In this document: piece by piece, positions 1 to 8,405 of the stretch
Numbering within the stretch: the first letter of the stretch is position 1
Layout of the letters: each line of letters opens with the position of its first letter
From: Bacteroidales bacterium
GTDB taxonomy: Bacteria; Bacteroidota; Bacteroidia; Bacteroidales; UBA12170
Length of the DNA stretch: 64,000 nt
Reading direction: 5' to 3'
Assembly: GCA_021158405.1 (NCBI GenBank)
Contig: JAGGUP010000029.1
Location: forward strand, 1-64,000
Made by a program: the position numbers and the translations under genes
The notes under the pieces: generated by a model
Databases searched by the model: none
What the model was told of the DNA's origin: nothing
What the model saw: the letters and a program-made list of their open reading frames with translations, nothing else

Positions 1-29
1 CCTATCGGTTTTTGTTTTAGTCGTGTTTT

Positions 30-347
30 TTATAAAAGTGGTTCTAGTTTTCCAACAAGAACTTGTTTTGGAACAGCACCCACTTGTTTGTCTACAACTT
101 CACCATTTTTAAAAAATAAAATTGTAGGGATATTTCTGATGCTATATCTGCGTGCAATCTCTGGATTATTATCCACGTCGAGCTTGCCAACAATAGCTTG
201 TCCTTCATATTCAATTCCTATTTCTTCGACTATGGGACCTACCATACGGCAAGGACCACACCAAACTGCCCATAAATCAACAATTACGGGGACGTCTGAT
301 TTCAATACGAGTTCTTCAAAATTTGCATCTGTAAATTCAAGTGCCAT
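30..347 (-). CDS. trxA: Thioredoxin (TrxA)
   Basis: This is a classical 105-residue cytosolic thioredoxin, a disulfide reductase that would be recharged by the thioredoxin reductase encoded at 4239-5168. The active site WCGPC is at residues 29-33 and the conserved cis-proline is Pro74 in the NIPT motif. Length and fold pattern match canonical TrxA over the whole protein. It lies 73 bp after ribH on the same strand but has its own TATCTTTG promoter box, and a terminator ends the rib operon first, so it is probably transcribed independently. There is no signal peptide. Confidence 0.97.
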   Translation of the reverse strand: MALEFTDANFEELVLKSDVPVIVDLWAVWCGPCRMVGPIVEEIGIEYEGQAIVGKLDVDNNPEIARRYSIRNIPTILFFKNGEVVDKQVGAVPKQVLVGKLEPLL

Positions 348-376
348 GTTTTCTGGTTTAAGATATTTTTAAGGCT

Positions 377-384
377 CAAAGATA
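377..384 (-). promoter_or_regulatory. Bacteroidota -7 box for trxA
   Basis: The minus strand reads TATCTTTG, an exact match to TAnnTTTG, 29 bases upstream of the trxA ATG and just beyond the ribH terminator. I see no clear -33 TTTG. Confidence 0.5.
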
Positions 385-400
385 GAATTTTTTGTGTTTA

Positions 401-445
401 AAAAAACCTGCTGAAAATGATTATTTTCCAATAGTTTTCATCAGG
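401..445 (-). terminator. Rho-independent terminator of the rib operon
   Basis: On the minus strand CCTGATGAAAA pairs imperfectly with TTTTCAGCAGG and is followed by seven T. The 5' arm lies inside the last codons of ribH (LMKTIGK) and the 3' arm lies after its stop, so the coding end doubles as part of the terminator. Confidence 0.6.
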
Positions 446-894
446 TTTACCATTTCGATGGCCGTAACGGCAACGTCAAAACCTTTGTTGCCCGATTTAG
501 TTCCTGCGCGCTCAATGGCTTGCTCAATATTGTCGGTAGTTAGGATTCCGAAGATTACAGGAATTTCAGTTTCTAAAGAAACATGTGCGATTCCTTTTGA
601 TACTTCTGCTGACACATAATCGAAATGAGGAGTAGCTCCTCTAATAACTGCGCCTAAACAAATAATTGCATCGTATTTGTTTGTTTTCGCCATTTTTTTC
701 GCTACGAGTGGAATTTCGAAAGCTCCCGGAGTCCAGGCAATTTCAATGTTTTCTTCAGATGCTCCATGTCTTTTCAAGGCATCTAAAGCGCCATCTAAAA
801 GTTTACTTCCAATAAATTCGTTAAAGCGGCCAACAATAATTCCAAATTTGTGATTGCCAGCGTGTAAGTTTCCTTCTAATTTTTTCATAGTCAT
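421..894 (-). CDS. ribH: 6,7-dimethyl-8-ribityllumazine synthase
   Basis: The enzyme condenses 5-amino-6-ribitylamino-uracil with 3,4-dihydroxy-2-butanone 4-phosphate to lumazine, the penultimate riboflavin step. The 157-residue length is normal. Family motifs seen are GRFNEFI near the N terminus, the TPGAFEIP loop, and [14 protein letters not shown] with the catalytic histidine region. It is the last gene of ribD-ribE-ribBA-ribH and starts 15 bp after the ribBA stop. A second in-frame ATG two codons inside is also possible as the start. Expression should follow the FMN riboswitch upstream of ribD. Confidence 0.97.
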   Translation of the reverse strand: MTMKKLEGNLHAGNHKFGIIVGRFNEFIGSKLLDGALDALKRHGASEENIEIAWTPGAFEIPLVAKKMAKTNKYDAIICLGAVIRGATPHFDYVSAEVSKGIAHVSLETEIPVIFGILTTDNIEQAIERAGTKSGNKGFDVAVTAIEMVNLMKTIGK

Positions 895-909
895 TCGATT
901 TATATTTTT

Positions 910-2133
910 CTATTGATGTTTTTCAATTGTAATATTGTGTAAAATATGTCCCATTTTAAGTGCTTTTGTTTCCATGTAGAAATGATTTTTTTCGTGATGA
1001 TTCATCTCAATATGAACGCGTTCCACTACTTCGATTCCGAAATCTTTAAGTGAATTTATTTTATCGGGATTGTTAGTCATCAGTTTTACTTTCTTAACTC
1101 CTAAATAGGCTAAAATCTCACCGCTAATAGTATAATTTCGCATATCGGGCGCAAAACCCAAAGCTTCATTGGCTTCAACGGTATCCATTCCTGCATCTTG
1201 TAATTTATAGGCTTTTAACTTGTTCATCAAGCCAATGCCTCTGCCTTCCTGGCGTAAATAAATGAGAACTCCACTTCCTTCTTCTGCAATTCTTTTCATA
1301 GCTTCGTTAAGCTGTTCTCCACAATCGCATCTTAAAGAACAAAAAACATCACCAGTTAGACATTCAGAATGGATTCTGACTAATACAGGTTTATTATTTT
1401 TTACATCACCCATAACCAAAGCCATATGTTCTTTGCCTGTCATTTTGTGAGTAAATCCAAAAGCTTGAAAATTACCGTGCTTGGTTGGCATTTCTACTTC
1501 CGTTACAAAGTGAGCCATGCTTTCTGTTTTACGGCGATATTCTATAAGAGACGCGATGCTGATTAATTTTAAACTGTGTTTTTTTTTGAATTGTATAAGC
1601 TCCGGAAGTCTGGCCATACTCCCATCTTCGTTCATTATTTCACAAATCACTCCGGCAGGTTCAAATCCGGCAATACGTGCTATATCAACTGCTGCTTCCG
1701 TATGACCCGCACGCTCTAAAACGCCTCTTTCTTTGGCGACTAAAGGAAAAACATGACCGGGATGATTAAAATCTGTTGATTTTGCATTTGGATGAATTAA
1801 CAACTGAACAGTGGCCGATCTTTCAAAGGCAGAAATGCCTGTCTTTGTATTTTTAGCATCTACCGAAACAGTAAAAGCTGTATTGTGAGGGTCGGTGTTC
1901 TTTTGAACCATGGAGTTTATTCCCAAAGCATTTAATCGGGAGGAAGTCATGGGAGTGCAAATCAAACCACGGCCATAAGTGGCCATAAAGTTAATAGCTG
2001 CAGGAGTAGCGAATTCGGCGGCCATTAACAGATCGCCTTCGTTTTCTCTATTTTCATCATCAACAACTATCAGCATTTTGCCGGCTTTAATATCTGCCAA
2101 TGCTTCTTCAATCGAATTAAAATATTTGTTCAT
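910..2133 (-). CDS. ribBA: Bifunctional DHBP synthase / GTP cyclohydrolase II
   Basis: This 407-residue fusion makes both precursors of riboflavin. The N-terminal half (about 1-205) is 3,4-dihydroxy-2-butanone 4-phosphate synthase with the acidic DDENRENEGD motif at 25-34 and a GHVFPLVA/HTEAAVD block. The C-terminal half is GTP cyclohydrolase II with the zinc-binding ECLTGDVFCSLRCDCG block and RQEGRGIGL. Both halves keep their catalytic motifs, so both activities are likely. The start codon shares one base with the ribE stop (TAATG), which implies translational coupling. Confidence 0.97.
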   Translation of the reverse strand: MNKYFNSIEEALADIKAGKMLIVVDDENRENEGDLLMAAEFATPAAINFMATYGRGLICTPMTSSRLNALGINSMVQKNTDPHNTAFTVSVDAKNTKTGISAFERSATVQLLIHPNAKSTDFNHPGHVFPLVAKERGVLERAGHTEAAVDIARIAGFEPAGVICEIMNEDGSMARLPELIQFKKKHSLKLISIASLIEYRRKTESMAHFVTEVEMPTKHGNFQAFGFTHKMTGKEHMALVMGDVKNNKPVLVRIHSECLTGDVFCSLRCDCGEQLNEAMKRIAEEGSGVLIYLRQEGRGIGLMNKLKAYKLQDAGMDTVEANEALGFAPDMRNYTISGEILAYLGVKKVKLMTNNPDKINSLKDFGIEVVERVHIEMNHHEKNHFYMETKALKMGHILHNITIEKHQ

Positions 2134-2795
2134 TATAGATATCCGTTTTCAGTTAAAAAATTCATATTTATTTTGGAGGTTTTAGCGGTGTTTAAGTTTT
2201 CTTTTTTATTGGTATTTAAAAAGCGCAAAACATATTTGCCAATCATATCTGTTTCCAGATTGACAAAATCTCCTATTTGCTTTTTTAAAAGTGTTGTTTC
2301 TTGCGAAGTATGTGGAATAATACTGACTTGAAATTCTTTATCGCCAACTGCAATTATTGTTAAAGAAATGCCATCGATGGCTACTGAACCTTTGTTTAGT
2401 ATTTGATCAAGCAGTTCTTTAGAGGCTTCGATACTGAAAATAGTAGCAATATCCTCTTTTTTAATAGAACTAATTTTTCCTGTCCCATCAATATGGCCGG
2501 AAACTAAATGACCTCCAAGACGATCGGATAGGCAAAGCGCTCGTTCCAGATTTACAAAGTCGCCAAGTTTTAATTGGCTAAAATTGGTTCGCTTTACGGT
2601 TTCGGTCATAATATCTACGGTGAATTGGGTTTCATTTTTTGAAATTACTGTGAGACAAGCGCCGTTGGTGGCCACAGAATCGCCTACTTTTAGATCGTCT
2701 AAAATAGTTTTAGCTTGAATACTAAACTGATACGAATTATTCCCTTTCGTGATCTTGCTGATTTTTCCTATTTCTTCAATTAATCCTGTAAACAT
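2133..2795 (-). CDS. ribE: Riboflavin synthase alpha subunit
   Basis: Riboflavin synthase dismutates two lumazines to riboflavin. The 220-residue protein has two tandem lumazine-binding repeats: residues 1 to about 97 begin MFTGLIEEIG, and the second begins around HLVSGHIDGTG. A roughly 20-residue C-terminal tail (about 200-220) exceeds the usual length and is not recognisable. The gene overlaps its neighbours by one base at each end (TAATG at both the ribD/ribE and ribE/ribBA junctions). Some nomenclatures call this gene ribC. Confidence 0.95.
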   Translation of the reverse strand: MFTGLIEEIGKISKITKGNNSYQFSIQAKTILDDLKVGDSVATNGACLTVISKNETQFTVDIMTETVKRTNFSQLKLGDFVNLERALCLSDRLGGHLVSGHIDGTGKISSIKKEDIATIFSIEASKELLDQILNKGSVAIDGISLTIIAVGDKEFQVSIIPHTSQETTLLKKQIGDFVNLETDMIGKYVLRFLNTNKKENLNTAKTSKINMNFLTENGYL

Positions 2796-3910
2796 TAGGT
2801 ATAGGCTTCAATTAATAAATCATTTTTCATTTTTGTATAGGAAAGGTTTTTTAATTCTATGGCATCGCTTAAAGTCGCAAATCCATCGCCTTCCATTCCT
2901 GTTTTAGCACTTTTCCCTCCAATAAGTTTAGGTGCAAAAAAAGCATAGACTTTATCCACTAATTTTTCCTTGGCAAAGCCGAAATTTACTGTTCCTCCGC
3001 CTTCAACAAGCACGCTATCTATGCCAATACTTCCCAGCTTTTCAATTAAGAATTGCAAATCAATTCTGCCTTCTTTAACTGGACAAAGTAGCACTTGTAC
3101 ACCCAAATTTTCTAATTGTTTAATTTTATCCAAAGCTGCTTGTTCAGTAGTCGCAATCAGCGTTGGAGCAGTGCTGATATCAAGAATTTTCGCGTCTAGA
3201 GAAATCTGCAATTTGGAATCCAGAACAATCCGTAAAGGGTTTCTGGTTTTGATATTTTTTAAGCGTACATTCAATACAGGATTATCTGCAAGAATGGTAT
3301 TGATTCCTACCAGTATGGCTGAATATTGCAAACGTAATCGATGCGAAAAAAGTCTGGATTTTTCATTAGTAATCCATTTTGAATCGCCAGTATAAGTTGC
3401 GATTTTTCCATCCAAGCTGTTTGCCATTTTAATTGCAATGAATGGCTGTTTGCTTTGTATAAATTTAAAAAAACGTTCGTTTAATTTTAATGCTTCCTTT
3501 TTTAGAATCCCCGTTTCTACTTCAATTCCAGCTAGTAAAAGCATATTTACACCCCTGCCAGAAACAAGAGGATTAGGGTCGAGACTAGATATAACCACTC
3601 GCTTAAATTTGTTTTGGATAAGTGCCAACGAACAAGCCGGCGTTTTCCCTTGATGAGAACAAGGTTCAAGATTTATATAAATAGTAGAGCTTTCGACAGA
3701 TTCTATTGAATTATTGATTGCATTTATTTCGGCATGGGTTTCCCCATATTTTGCGTGCCATCCTTCTCCAATAATTTTTCTGTTTTTCACTATGGTTGCA
3801 CCAACGAGCGGATTTGGAGCAACAAATCCATAGCCTTTTTTTGCCAAACGAAGACTGTTTCGCATCATTTTGCGATCAAATTCCAGCTGCTGTTTGGTGT
3901 TTTTTGTCAT
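2795..3910 (-). CDS. ribD: Bifunctional pyrimidine deaminase / reductase RibD
   Basis: RibD catalyses the deaminase and reductase steps of riboflavin synthesis. With the ATG at 3910 it is 371 residues. The N-terminal cytidine-deaminase-like domain has HAE at 59-61 and zinc cysteines in PCSHQGKTPAC (Cys84, Cys93). The C-terminal reductase carries the VLVEGGGTVNFGF motif. The reading frame stays open to a TTG at 3925, but those extra codons lie inside the terminator stem of the riboswitch, so ATG 3910 is chosen. First gene of the rib operon. Confidence 0.95.
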   Translation of the reverse strand: MTKNTKQQLEFDRKMMRNSLRLAKKGYGFVAPNPLVGATIVKNRKIIGEGWHAKYGETHAEINAINNSIESVESSTIYINLEPCSHQGKTPACSLALIQNKFKRVVISSLDPNPLVSGRGVNMLLLAGIEVETGILKKEALKLNERFFKFIQSKQPFIAIKMANSLDGKIATYTGDSKWITNEKSRLFSHRLRLQYSAILVGINTILADNPVLNVRLKNIKTRNPLRIVLDSKLQISLDAKILDISTAPTLIATTEQAALDKIKQLENLGVQVLLCPVKEGRIDLQFLIEKLGSIGIDSVLVEGGGTVNFGFAKEKLVDKVYAFFAPKLIGGKSAKTGMEGDGFATLSDAIELKNLSYTKMKNDLLIEAYT

Positions 3911-3950
3911 AAAAAAAGCCCTCAAGTTTTCAAAAAAACTTCAGGGCTTT
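3911..3950 (-). terminator. Riboswitch expression-platform terminator ending at the ribD start
   Basis: The minus strand carries AAAGCCCTGAAGTTT, a short loop, AAACTTGAGGGCTTT and further T, directly followed by the ribD ATG. The stem has one G-G mismatch. It is the expected OFF structure of the FMN riboswitch, and it also covers the ribD initiation region. Confidence 0.85.
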
Positions 3951-3999
3951 AATAAGCACACCACAAACAAAGGCATACGCCTTTGAAGCAATCGCTTTT

Positions 4000-4118
4000 G
4001 TTCTTCTTCCATCCAGACTTTACTGTCGATTTTGGAATTTCACCAAATCAGTTCCGAGTATTCGGAAGTCGCGGATTATCACCGCCGGTCGGGAATTACA
4101 CCCTGCCCTGAAGAACCT
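4000..4118 (-). promoter_or_regulatory. FMN riboswitch (RFN element)
   Basis: The minus strand contains the conserved RFN core in order: TTCAGGGCAGGGTG, AATTCCCGACCGGCGGT, AATCCGCGACT, and the closing AGTCTGGATGGAAGAAG. Outer strands GGTTCTTC and GAAGAAC close the P1 helix. It lies upstream of ribD and should shut the operon down when FMN is abundant. Confidence 0.95.
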
Positions 4119-4129
4119 TATAAACTAGT

Positions 4130-4138
4130 GCAAAATTA
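4130..4138 (-). promoter_or_regulatory. -7 box of the rib operon promoter
   Basis: The minus strand reads TAATTTTGC, matching TAnnTTTG, 12 bases upstream of the riboswitch aptamer. A TTG is found about 21 bases further upstream. Confidence 0.5.
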
Positions 4139-4181
4139 CAAATATTTTTAGAGTAGCAATTATTTAAATGAAAATTTTCAT

Positions 4182-4214
4182 AAAAAAAGTCGAGTGAATG
4201 ATCACCCGACTTTA
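4182..4214 (-). terminator. Rho-independent terminator after trxB
   Basis: AAGTCGGGTG and CACTCGACTT pair with one mismatch or wobble around ATCATT on the minus strand, followed by seven T. It starts about 25 bp after the trxB stop. Confidence 0.85.
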
Positions 4215-4238
4215 ACCAACTAATTACCTAACTAAAAA

Positions 4239-5168
4239 TCATTTTTTATTGATATATTCTAGTGCACTTAAGGCCGCTATAGTTCCATCAGAAACCGCAG
4301 TTGTTATTTGTCGATAACGTTTTGCCAAGGAATCTCCGGCTGCAAAAATGCCTTCAATATTGGTTTGCATAGCTGCATCGACGAGTATTTCTTTGTAGTC
4401 GTTGAGTTTTACAGCTGTATTGTGTAATATTTCTGTTTGGGCTTCGTAACCGATAAAAATAAAAACTCCATTAATTTCTTTTGTTTCTTTTTTACCGGTA
4501 GGAATATGCTCTATTTCTACTGCTTGTAAACCGGCTTCACCTTTAAATTCGTTGATCTGTGATTCCATAATGAAATCTATTTTTTCATTCGCTTTGACTT
4601 CGTCAATAGCATGTTGAAAAGCCTGGAAATGATCAAATTGATGAACAATAGTTACTTTGCTAGCATAATTCGTTAAAGAAACGGCTTCTTCAAGAGCAGA
4701 GTTTCCTCCGCCGACAACAATAATTTCTTTGCCTGTAAAAAAGTCCCCATCGCAGGTTGCACAATAGGAAATCCCCATGCCTTTGAATTGTTTTTCTCCT
4801 TTAACTCCGAGCATTCTGGAACGACCTCCGGTAGCTAAAATTATAGCTTTAGCTGTATAAATCTCGCCATTAGCTATGCGAATGCTTTTCCGATTGCTTT
4901 CCAAAACCAATTCCTCTACTTTAGCATTGGATTTAATTGTACAACCGAAATTTTCCGCCTGCTTTTTCATTGTGTTGGCAAGCATAAATCCGCTGGTACT
5001 TTCAATGCCCGGGTAATTTGCAATTTCATGAGTAAGAATGGTTTGGCCGCCAATCATACTACTATCGATAATCAAGGCTTTAGCTTTGCCTCTTGCAAGA
5101 TACATACCGGCTGTTAAACCTGCAGGTCCGCCGCCGAGAATAATAACATCAAAGTTTGTATTTTCCAT
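4239..5168 (-). CDS. trxB: Thioredoxin reductase
   Basis: A low-molecular-weight NADPH-dependent thioredoxin-disulfide reductase of 309 residues, the normal length. The FAD-binding GGGPAG is at 12-17, the redox CATC at 136-139 and the NADPH-binding GGGNSA at about 153-158. The C-terminal FAD block is GIFAAGDSLAKRYRQITTAVSDG. It lies 175 bp downstream of the thioredoxin-like gene at 5344-5697. Its substrates could be that protein, TrxA at 30-347, or both. Confidence 0.95.
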   Translation of the reverse strand: MENTNFDVIILGGGPAGLTAGMYLARGKAKALIIDSSMIGGQTILTHEIANYPGIESTSGFMLANTMKKQAENFGCTIKSNAKVEELVLESNRKSIRIANGEIYTAKAIILATGGRSRMLGVKGEKQFKGMGISYCATCDGDFFTGKEIIVVGGGNSALEEAVSLTNYASKVTIVHQFDHFQAFQHAIDEVKANEKIDFIMESQINEFKGEAGLQAVEIEHIPTGKKETKEINGVFIFIGYEAQTEILHNTAVKLNDYKEILVDAAMQTNIEGIFAAGDSLAKRYRQITTAVSDGTIAALSALEYINKK

Positions 5169-5197
5169 TTTGTTAAGAAACTAAAAAATTGTCTAAA

Positions 5198-5305
5198 AAG
5201 TCCTTTGAGCTCCTTTGTGAAATCCTTAGAGTTCCTTTGTGGTAAATTTATGAAAAAAAACCACGAAGTATATCAAAGTTGACACGAAGTATCGCGAAGG
5301 AAAAA
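5198..5305. repeat. Degenerate intergenic CTTTGTG/CACGAAG repeat
   Basis: The spacer between trxB and the thioredoxin-like gene holds repeated units CCTTTGTGRWA and CACGAAGTAT with an imperfect inverted arrangement (CTTTGTGGT facing ACCACGAAG). It resembles the CGCAAAG-type intergenic repeats at 15090 and 16186. No gene is seen. Confidence 0.35.
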
Positions 5306-5343
5306 TCTAAAATCTCTTTAGACTCTTTCTTTTAAATTAAAAA

Positions 5344-5697
5344 TTATTTTGCAAATTCTGAGTCAAGAATGAGTGTAATCATATCCATACTTTGGATACT
5401 CGTTGTTGCTTTAACTACTTTACCGTTTTTATAGTAAACGTTAAAAGGAAGACCCATAAATGAGCGACATTCAGGTAAGTTTCTGATAATGGCAGCTTCT
5501 GGGCTATCAAAAAGCATATCACGGAATTCAATATGATCGTAATCACCTGATTCTTCGAGTGTTTTCATGCTATCGTAAACAGGTAGGCACATTGGCCCCA
5601 TACGACCAGCGCAAACCATTACATTTTCTTTTTCGTTGATTAAGTCTGTTAGCTCTTGAGCTGTTGCAACGTGTTTTAAATTTGTTGGTAATACCAT
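5344..5697 (-). CDS. Atypical thioredoxin-fold protein with CX7C
   Basis: This 117-residue protein has a thioredoxin-like layout: an N-terminal helix, a redox-type segment, and a later GLPF that would supply the cis-proline (Pro84) before the last strands YYKNGKVV. Instead of CxxC it has CAGRMGPMC, with Cys29 and Cys37 separated by seven residues. A third cysteine is Cys77 in PECRSF. The next co-directional gene is trxB, which suggests it is a dedicated TrxB substrate, but this is inference. It has no signal peptide and the partner protein is unknown. Confidence 0.75.
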   Translation of the reverse strand: MVLPTNLKHVATAQELTDLINEKENVMVCAGRMGPMCLPVYDSMKTLEESGDYDHIEFRDMLFDSPEAAIIRNLPECRSFMGLPFNVYYKNGKVVKATTSIQSMDMITLILDSEFAK

Positions 5698-5881
5698 TTC
5701 AATTATTATTTATTGTTATTTATATCGTTTGAACATCCTTATCAGAAATTATGCCAAAAGGTGATTCTAAAGCGATTTAAAGTTTGGGCTTAAAAAATCA
5801 TTTAGGTAGAGACAATATGTCAGTTTATAAATGCATAAACGTCATTGTTCAAAAGAATTTAAGAAGATGAATTAGGATTGC

Positions 5882-7204
5882 TTAATTTAGTTTGACATCG
5901 TCAATCAGCTCTGTTTCAAAGAAGAATTTCTTCTTACCAAAAGCTGGTTTTAAGTCGTTTAGCCAAGTTGCATTTTCATCATATTCTGCAAAGAAAGGTT
6001 GTTTTACCCAGTTTGAATTGCGCCCTTGAATAAAATTAAGGGTAAGTACTTCTTCGCCATTTATGGTAGCTGGGCCAACAATTTCGATTTTACCAGGATG
6101 AGCTGACATACTTGGGCCTCTCACTGTTCTTGCAATACCACTAACCTGACGATAAGCATCTTTATAAATCTGCCAAGCTTTTACCAATGGAACAGAGAAA
6201 TAATGTTGTGCTCCTGTATCACGGGCTATAAACATATAGTAAGGAATTAATCCAAGCTGAACTTGTATATTCCACATATCTCTCCAAGTACAAGCTTTAT
6301 CGTTGATATGACGCATTATTGGCGACTGTGTTCTAATCTCAACACCTATTGCCTTGATATTTTTGATGGCTTGAACAACAGCTTCCGTTTTTAATTCTGC
6401 AGGATGGTTTATATGAGCCATAAAAGCCAAATGTTTTCCAGCTTCGGTTATTTGACGGAATAAATCCAATAACTCTTCAGTGTCCTTATCATTTATATAG
6501 CGGTAAGGCCAATAAGATATAGATTTTGTGCCAATTCTAATGGTTTGAACATGGTCTAGTTCTGGGCTTAAAAATGGTTCGAGGTAAGCTCTCAGGCGAC
6601 TAGCACTCATAGTCATAGGATCTCCTCCCGTAAATAATACATCTGTAATTTTTGGATGGCGTTTTAAATATTCAATAACATTTGAAGTTTCATTTTGAGC
6701 AAATTTCAGATTTTTATCGCCAATAAATTGAGGCCAACGGAAACAGAAGGTGCAGTAGGCGTGACACGTTTGTCCGTGACTGGGAAAAAATAAAAGTGTT
6801 TGGTCGTATTTATGCTGAACTCCATGTAGGCGTTGTCCATCCAAAATGGGAACATTATGATCTTGTTGTCCTGCAGGATTTGGATTAAGTTCAGCTCGTA
6901 TTGAATTTACAATTTTTTTTAACTCAATTTGTGGTATTTCATTTTTTAATGCTTGATCAACAAGATGATAATGTTCTTCTTTAAGCATCTCCTTTTGTGG
7001 GAAAGTAAGGATGAAAATAGGATCGTTTGGGACATTGTCCCAATTAATCAATTCATCAATTACGTAATTATTTACTTTAAAAGGGAGTACGGTGCCAACA
7101 ACTTCGATGGCTCGATACTGTTCTGCGTTTAAGTATTTGTTTACCTGCGGAATTTGATCGAAATTGTGTAAGGTGAAGACAATATAATCTTGAGTCTCAG
7201 TCAT
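5882..7204 (-). CDS. KamA-family radical SAM enzyme (lysine 2,3-aminomutase-like)
   Basis: A 440-residue radical SAM protein with the [4Fe-4S] motif CHAYCTFC (Cys147, Cys151, Cys154), LFTGGDP for SAM binding at 190-196, and a lysine in the PGKIEIVG segment (Lys372) where KamA-type aminomutases bind PLP. It therefore probably migrates an amino group on an amino acid. The substrate is not clear: the genes of clostridial lysine fermentation (kamDE, kdd, kce, kal) are absent. Glutamate or another beta-amino-acid product is possible. It is followed co-directionally by the thioredoxin-like gene and trxB, at gaps of about 180 bp. Confidence 0.85.
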   Translation of the reverse strand: MTETQDYIVFTLHNFDQIPQVNKYLNAEQYRAIEVVGTVLPFKVNNYVIDELINWDNVPNDPIFILTFPQKEMLKEEHYHLVDQALKNEIPQIELKKIVNSIRAELNPNPAGQQDHNVPILDGQRLHGVQHKYDQTLLFFPSHGQTCHAYCTFCFRWPQFIGDKNLKFAQNETSNVIEYLKRHPKITDVLFTGGDPMTMSASRLRAYLEPFLSPELDHVQTIRIGTKSISYWPYRYINDKDTEELLDLFRQITEAGKHLAFMAHINHPAELKTEAVVQAIKNIKAIGVEIRTQSPIMRHINDKACTWRDMWNIQVQLGLIPYYMFIARDTGAQHYFSVPLVKAWQIYKDAYRQVSGIARTVRGPSMSAHPGKIEIVGPATINGEEVLTLNFIQGRNSNWVKQPFFAEYDENATWLNDLKPAFGKKKFFFETELIDDVKLN

Positions 7205-7335
7205 AGATTTAAACGGGTTTTATTAAGTTAGAGTTCAAAATAACAAAAAAAAATTGAAAAAATCAAGTTAGAGAAAAAGTGATTTTGCTTTGAAATATTT
7301 ATTCCCTGTTCCTATGAGATAAAAAATTAGTTAAA

Positions 7336-7343
7336 TATCTTTG
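7336..7343 (+). promoter_or_regulatory. -7 box for galM
   Basis: TATCTTTG matches TAnnTTTG and lies 13 bases before the galM ATG, predicting a leader of about 9 nt. Confidence 0.5.
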
Positions 7344-7356
7344 CCAAAACATTGAG

Positions 7357-8403
7357 ATGGAAGTAAAAGAAGACTATTTTGGCACAACTAAAAGCGGAGA
7401 AAAGGTTTCCACTTATGCTTTGGAAAACAATAATAAAACACGTGTAGTGGTTTTGGACTATGGTTGTATAATTCAATCTCTAGAAACCGTTGATAAATTT
7501 GGTCAATTTGCCGATGTCGCTTTGGGTTATGATACTTTAATTGAATACGAAAACGACCCACATTATATAGGTGCCATTGTTGGCCGTGTAGCCAACCGTA
7601 TTGGAAATGCAAGTTATATAGATGGTCCTTTTATGGTGAAACTGGATAAGAATCTAGGGAAGCATCATATACATGGAGGATTTAAAGGTTTAAATAAAGT
7701 GGTATGGAAATCGAAATCGTTTACAAAAAACAATTCGATTGGAGTAGAATTTACTTATCAATCTCCAGACGGAGAAAATGGTTATCCCGGAAATGTTGAT
7801 TTCAAAGTAAAATATATTTTAAATAATAAGAATCAATTGATGGTTTATTTCAATGCCGAAACGGATAAGCGGACTCCACTTAATTTAACTTCACATCTCT
7901 ATTACAATCTGGCTGCAAATAAAGCTAAAACTGTTTTGGATCATTATGTTATGATCAATGCGTTAAAATATTTGGAAACCGATTCGGATCTTATTCCTAG
8001 TGGAAAATTTAATTATGTGATGGGAAGTCCAGTCAATTTTTCGCGCGGAAAAACAATAAGAGAGGACTTGGCAAAAACGAATGGAGGATTCGATCATACT
8101 TTTGTGATAAATAAAGAAATTGGCAGTCTTTTAGTTACTTCTCGTGTAATAGAACCAACAAGTGGACGGATTTTAGATATAGTAACTGATCAGCCAACGC
8201 TGCAATTTTATACAGCCAATAATTTTGATGGCAGTTTAACCGGGAAAAAAAGTATAAAATACAGTAAACATGCAGGATTTTGTATGGAAACACAAGGATT
8301 TCCCGATGCCCCAAATCATCCTGATTTCCCATCCATTTTTATTAATCCGGGAGAGAAATACAGCAGTCATACCCAAATTAGCTTTCTGGTAAAAAACGAT
8401 TAA
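7357..8403 (+). CDS. galM: Aldose 1-epimerase (mutarotase)
   Basis: A 348-residue galactose mutarotase-fold enzyme that interconverts alpha and beta anomers of aldohexoses. Family signatures seen are GRVANRIGNA near the N terminus, KHHIHGG with a conserved histidine, NLTSHLYYNL with the second histidine, the LQFYTANNFDG strand, and the C-terminal METQGFPDAPNHPDFPS with the catalytic glutamate region. There is no signal peptide, so it is probably cytoplasmic. It converges on the EamA gene with only 2 bp between stop codons. Confidence 0.93.
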   Translation: MEVKEDYFGTTKSGEKVSTYALENNNKTRVVVLDYGCIIQSLETVDKFGQFADVALGYDTLIEYENDPHYIGAIVGRVANRIGNASYIDGPFMVKLDKNLGKHHIHGGFKGLNKVVWKSKSFTKNNSIGVEFTYQSPDGENGYPGNVDFKVKYILNNKNQLMVYFNAETDKRTPLNLTSHLYYNLAANKAKTVLDHYVMINALKYLETDSDLIPSGKFNYVMGSPVNFSRGKTIREDLAKTNGGFDHTFVINKEIGSLLVTSRVIEPTSGRILDIVTDQPTLQFYTANNFDGSLTGKKSIKYSKHAGFCMETQGFPDAPNHPDFPSIFINPGEKYSSHTQISFLVKND

Positions 8404-8405
8404 GC

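Noticed and set aside
3911-3925. Longer ribD N terminus starting at TTG 3925
   Set aside because: These codons are inside the riboswitch terminator stem; ATG 3910 is the natural start.
5317-5335. Repeat shared with the end of fbp (TTTAGACTCTTTCTTTTA also at 23170)
   Set aside because: The second copy is coding sequence, and a single 18-base match in an AT-rich window can arise by chance.
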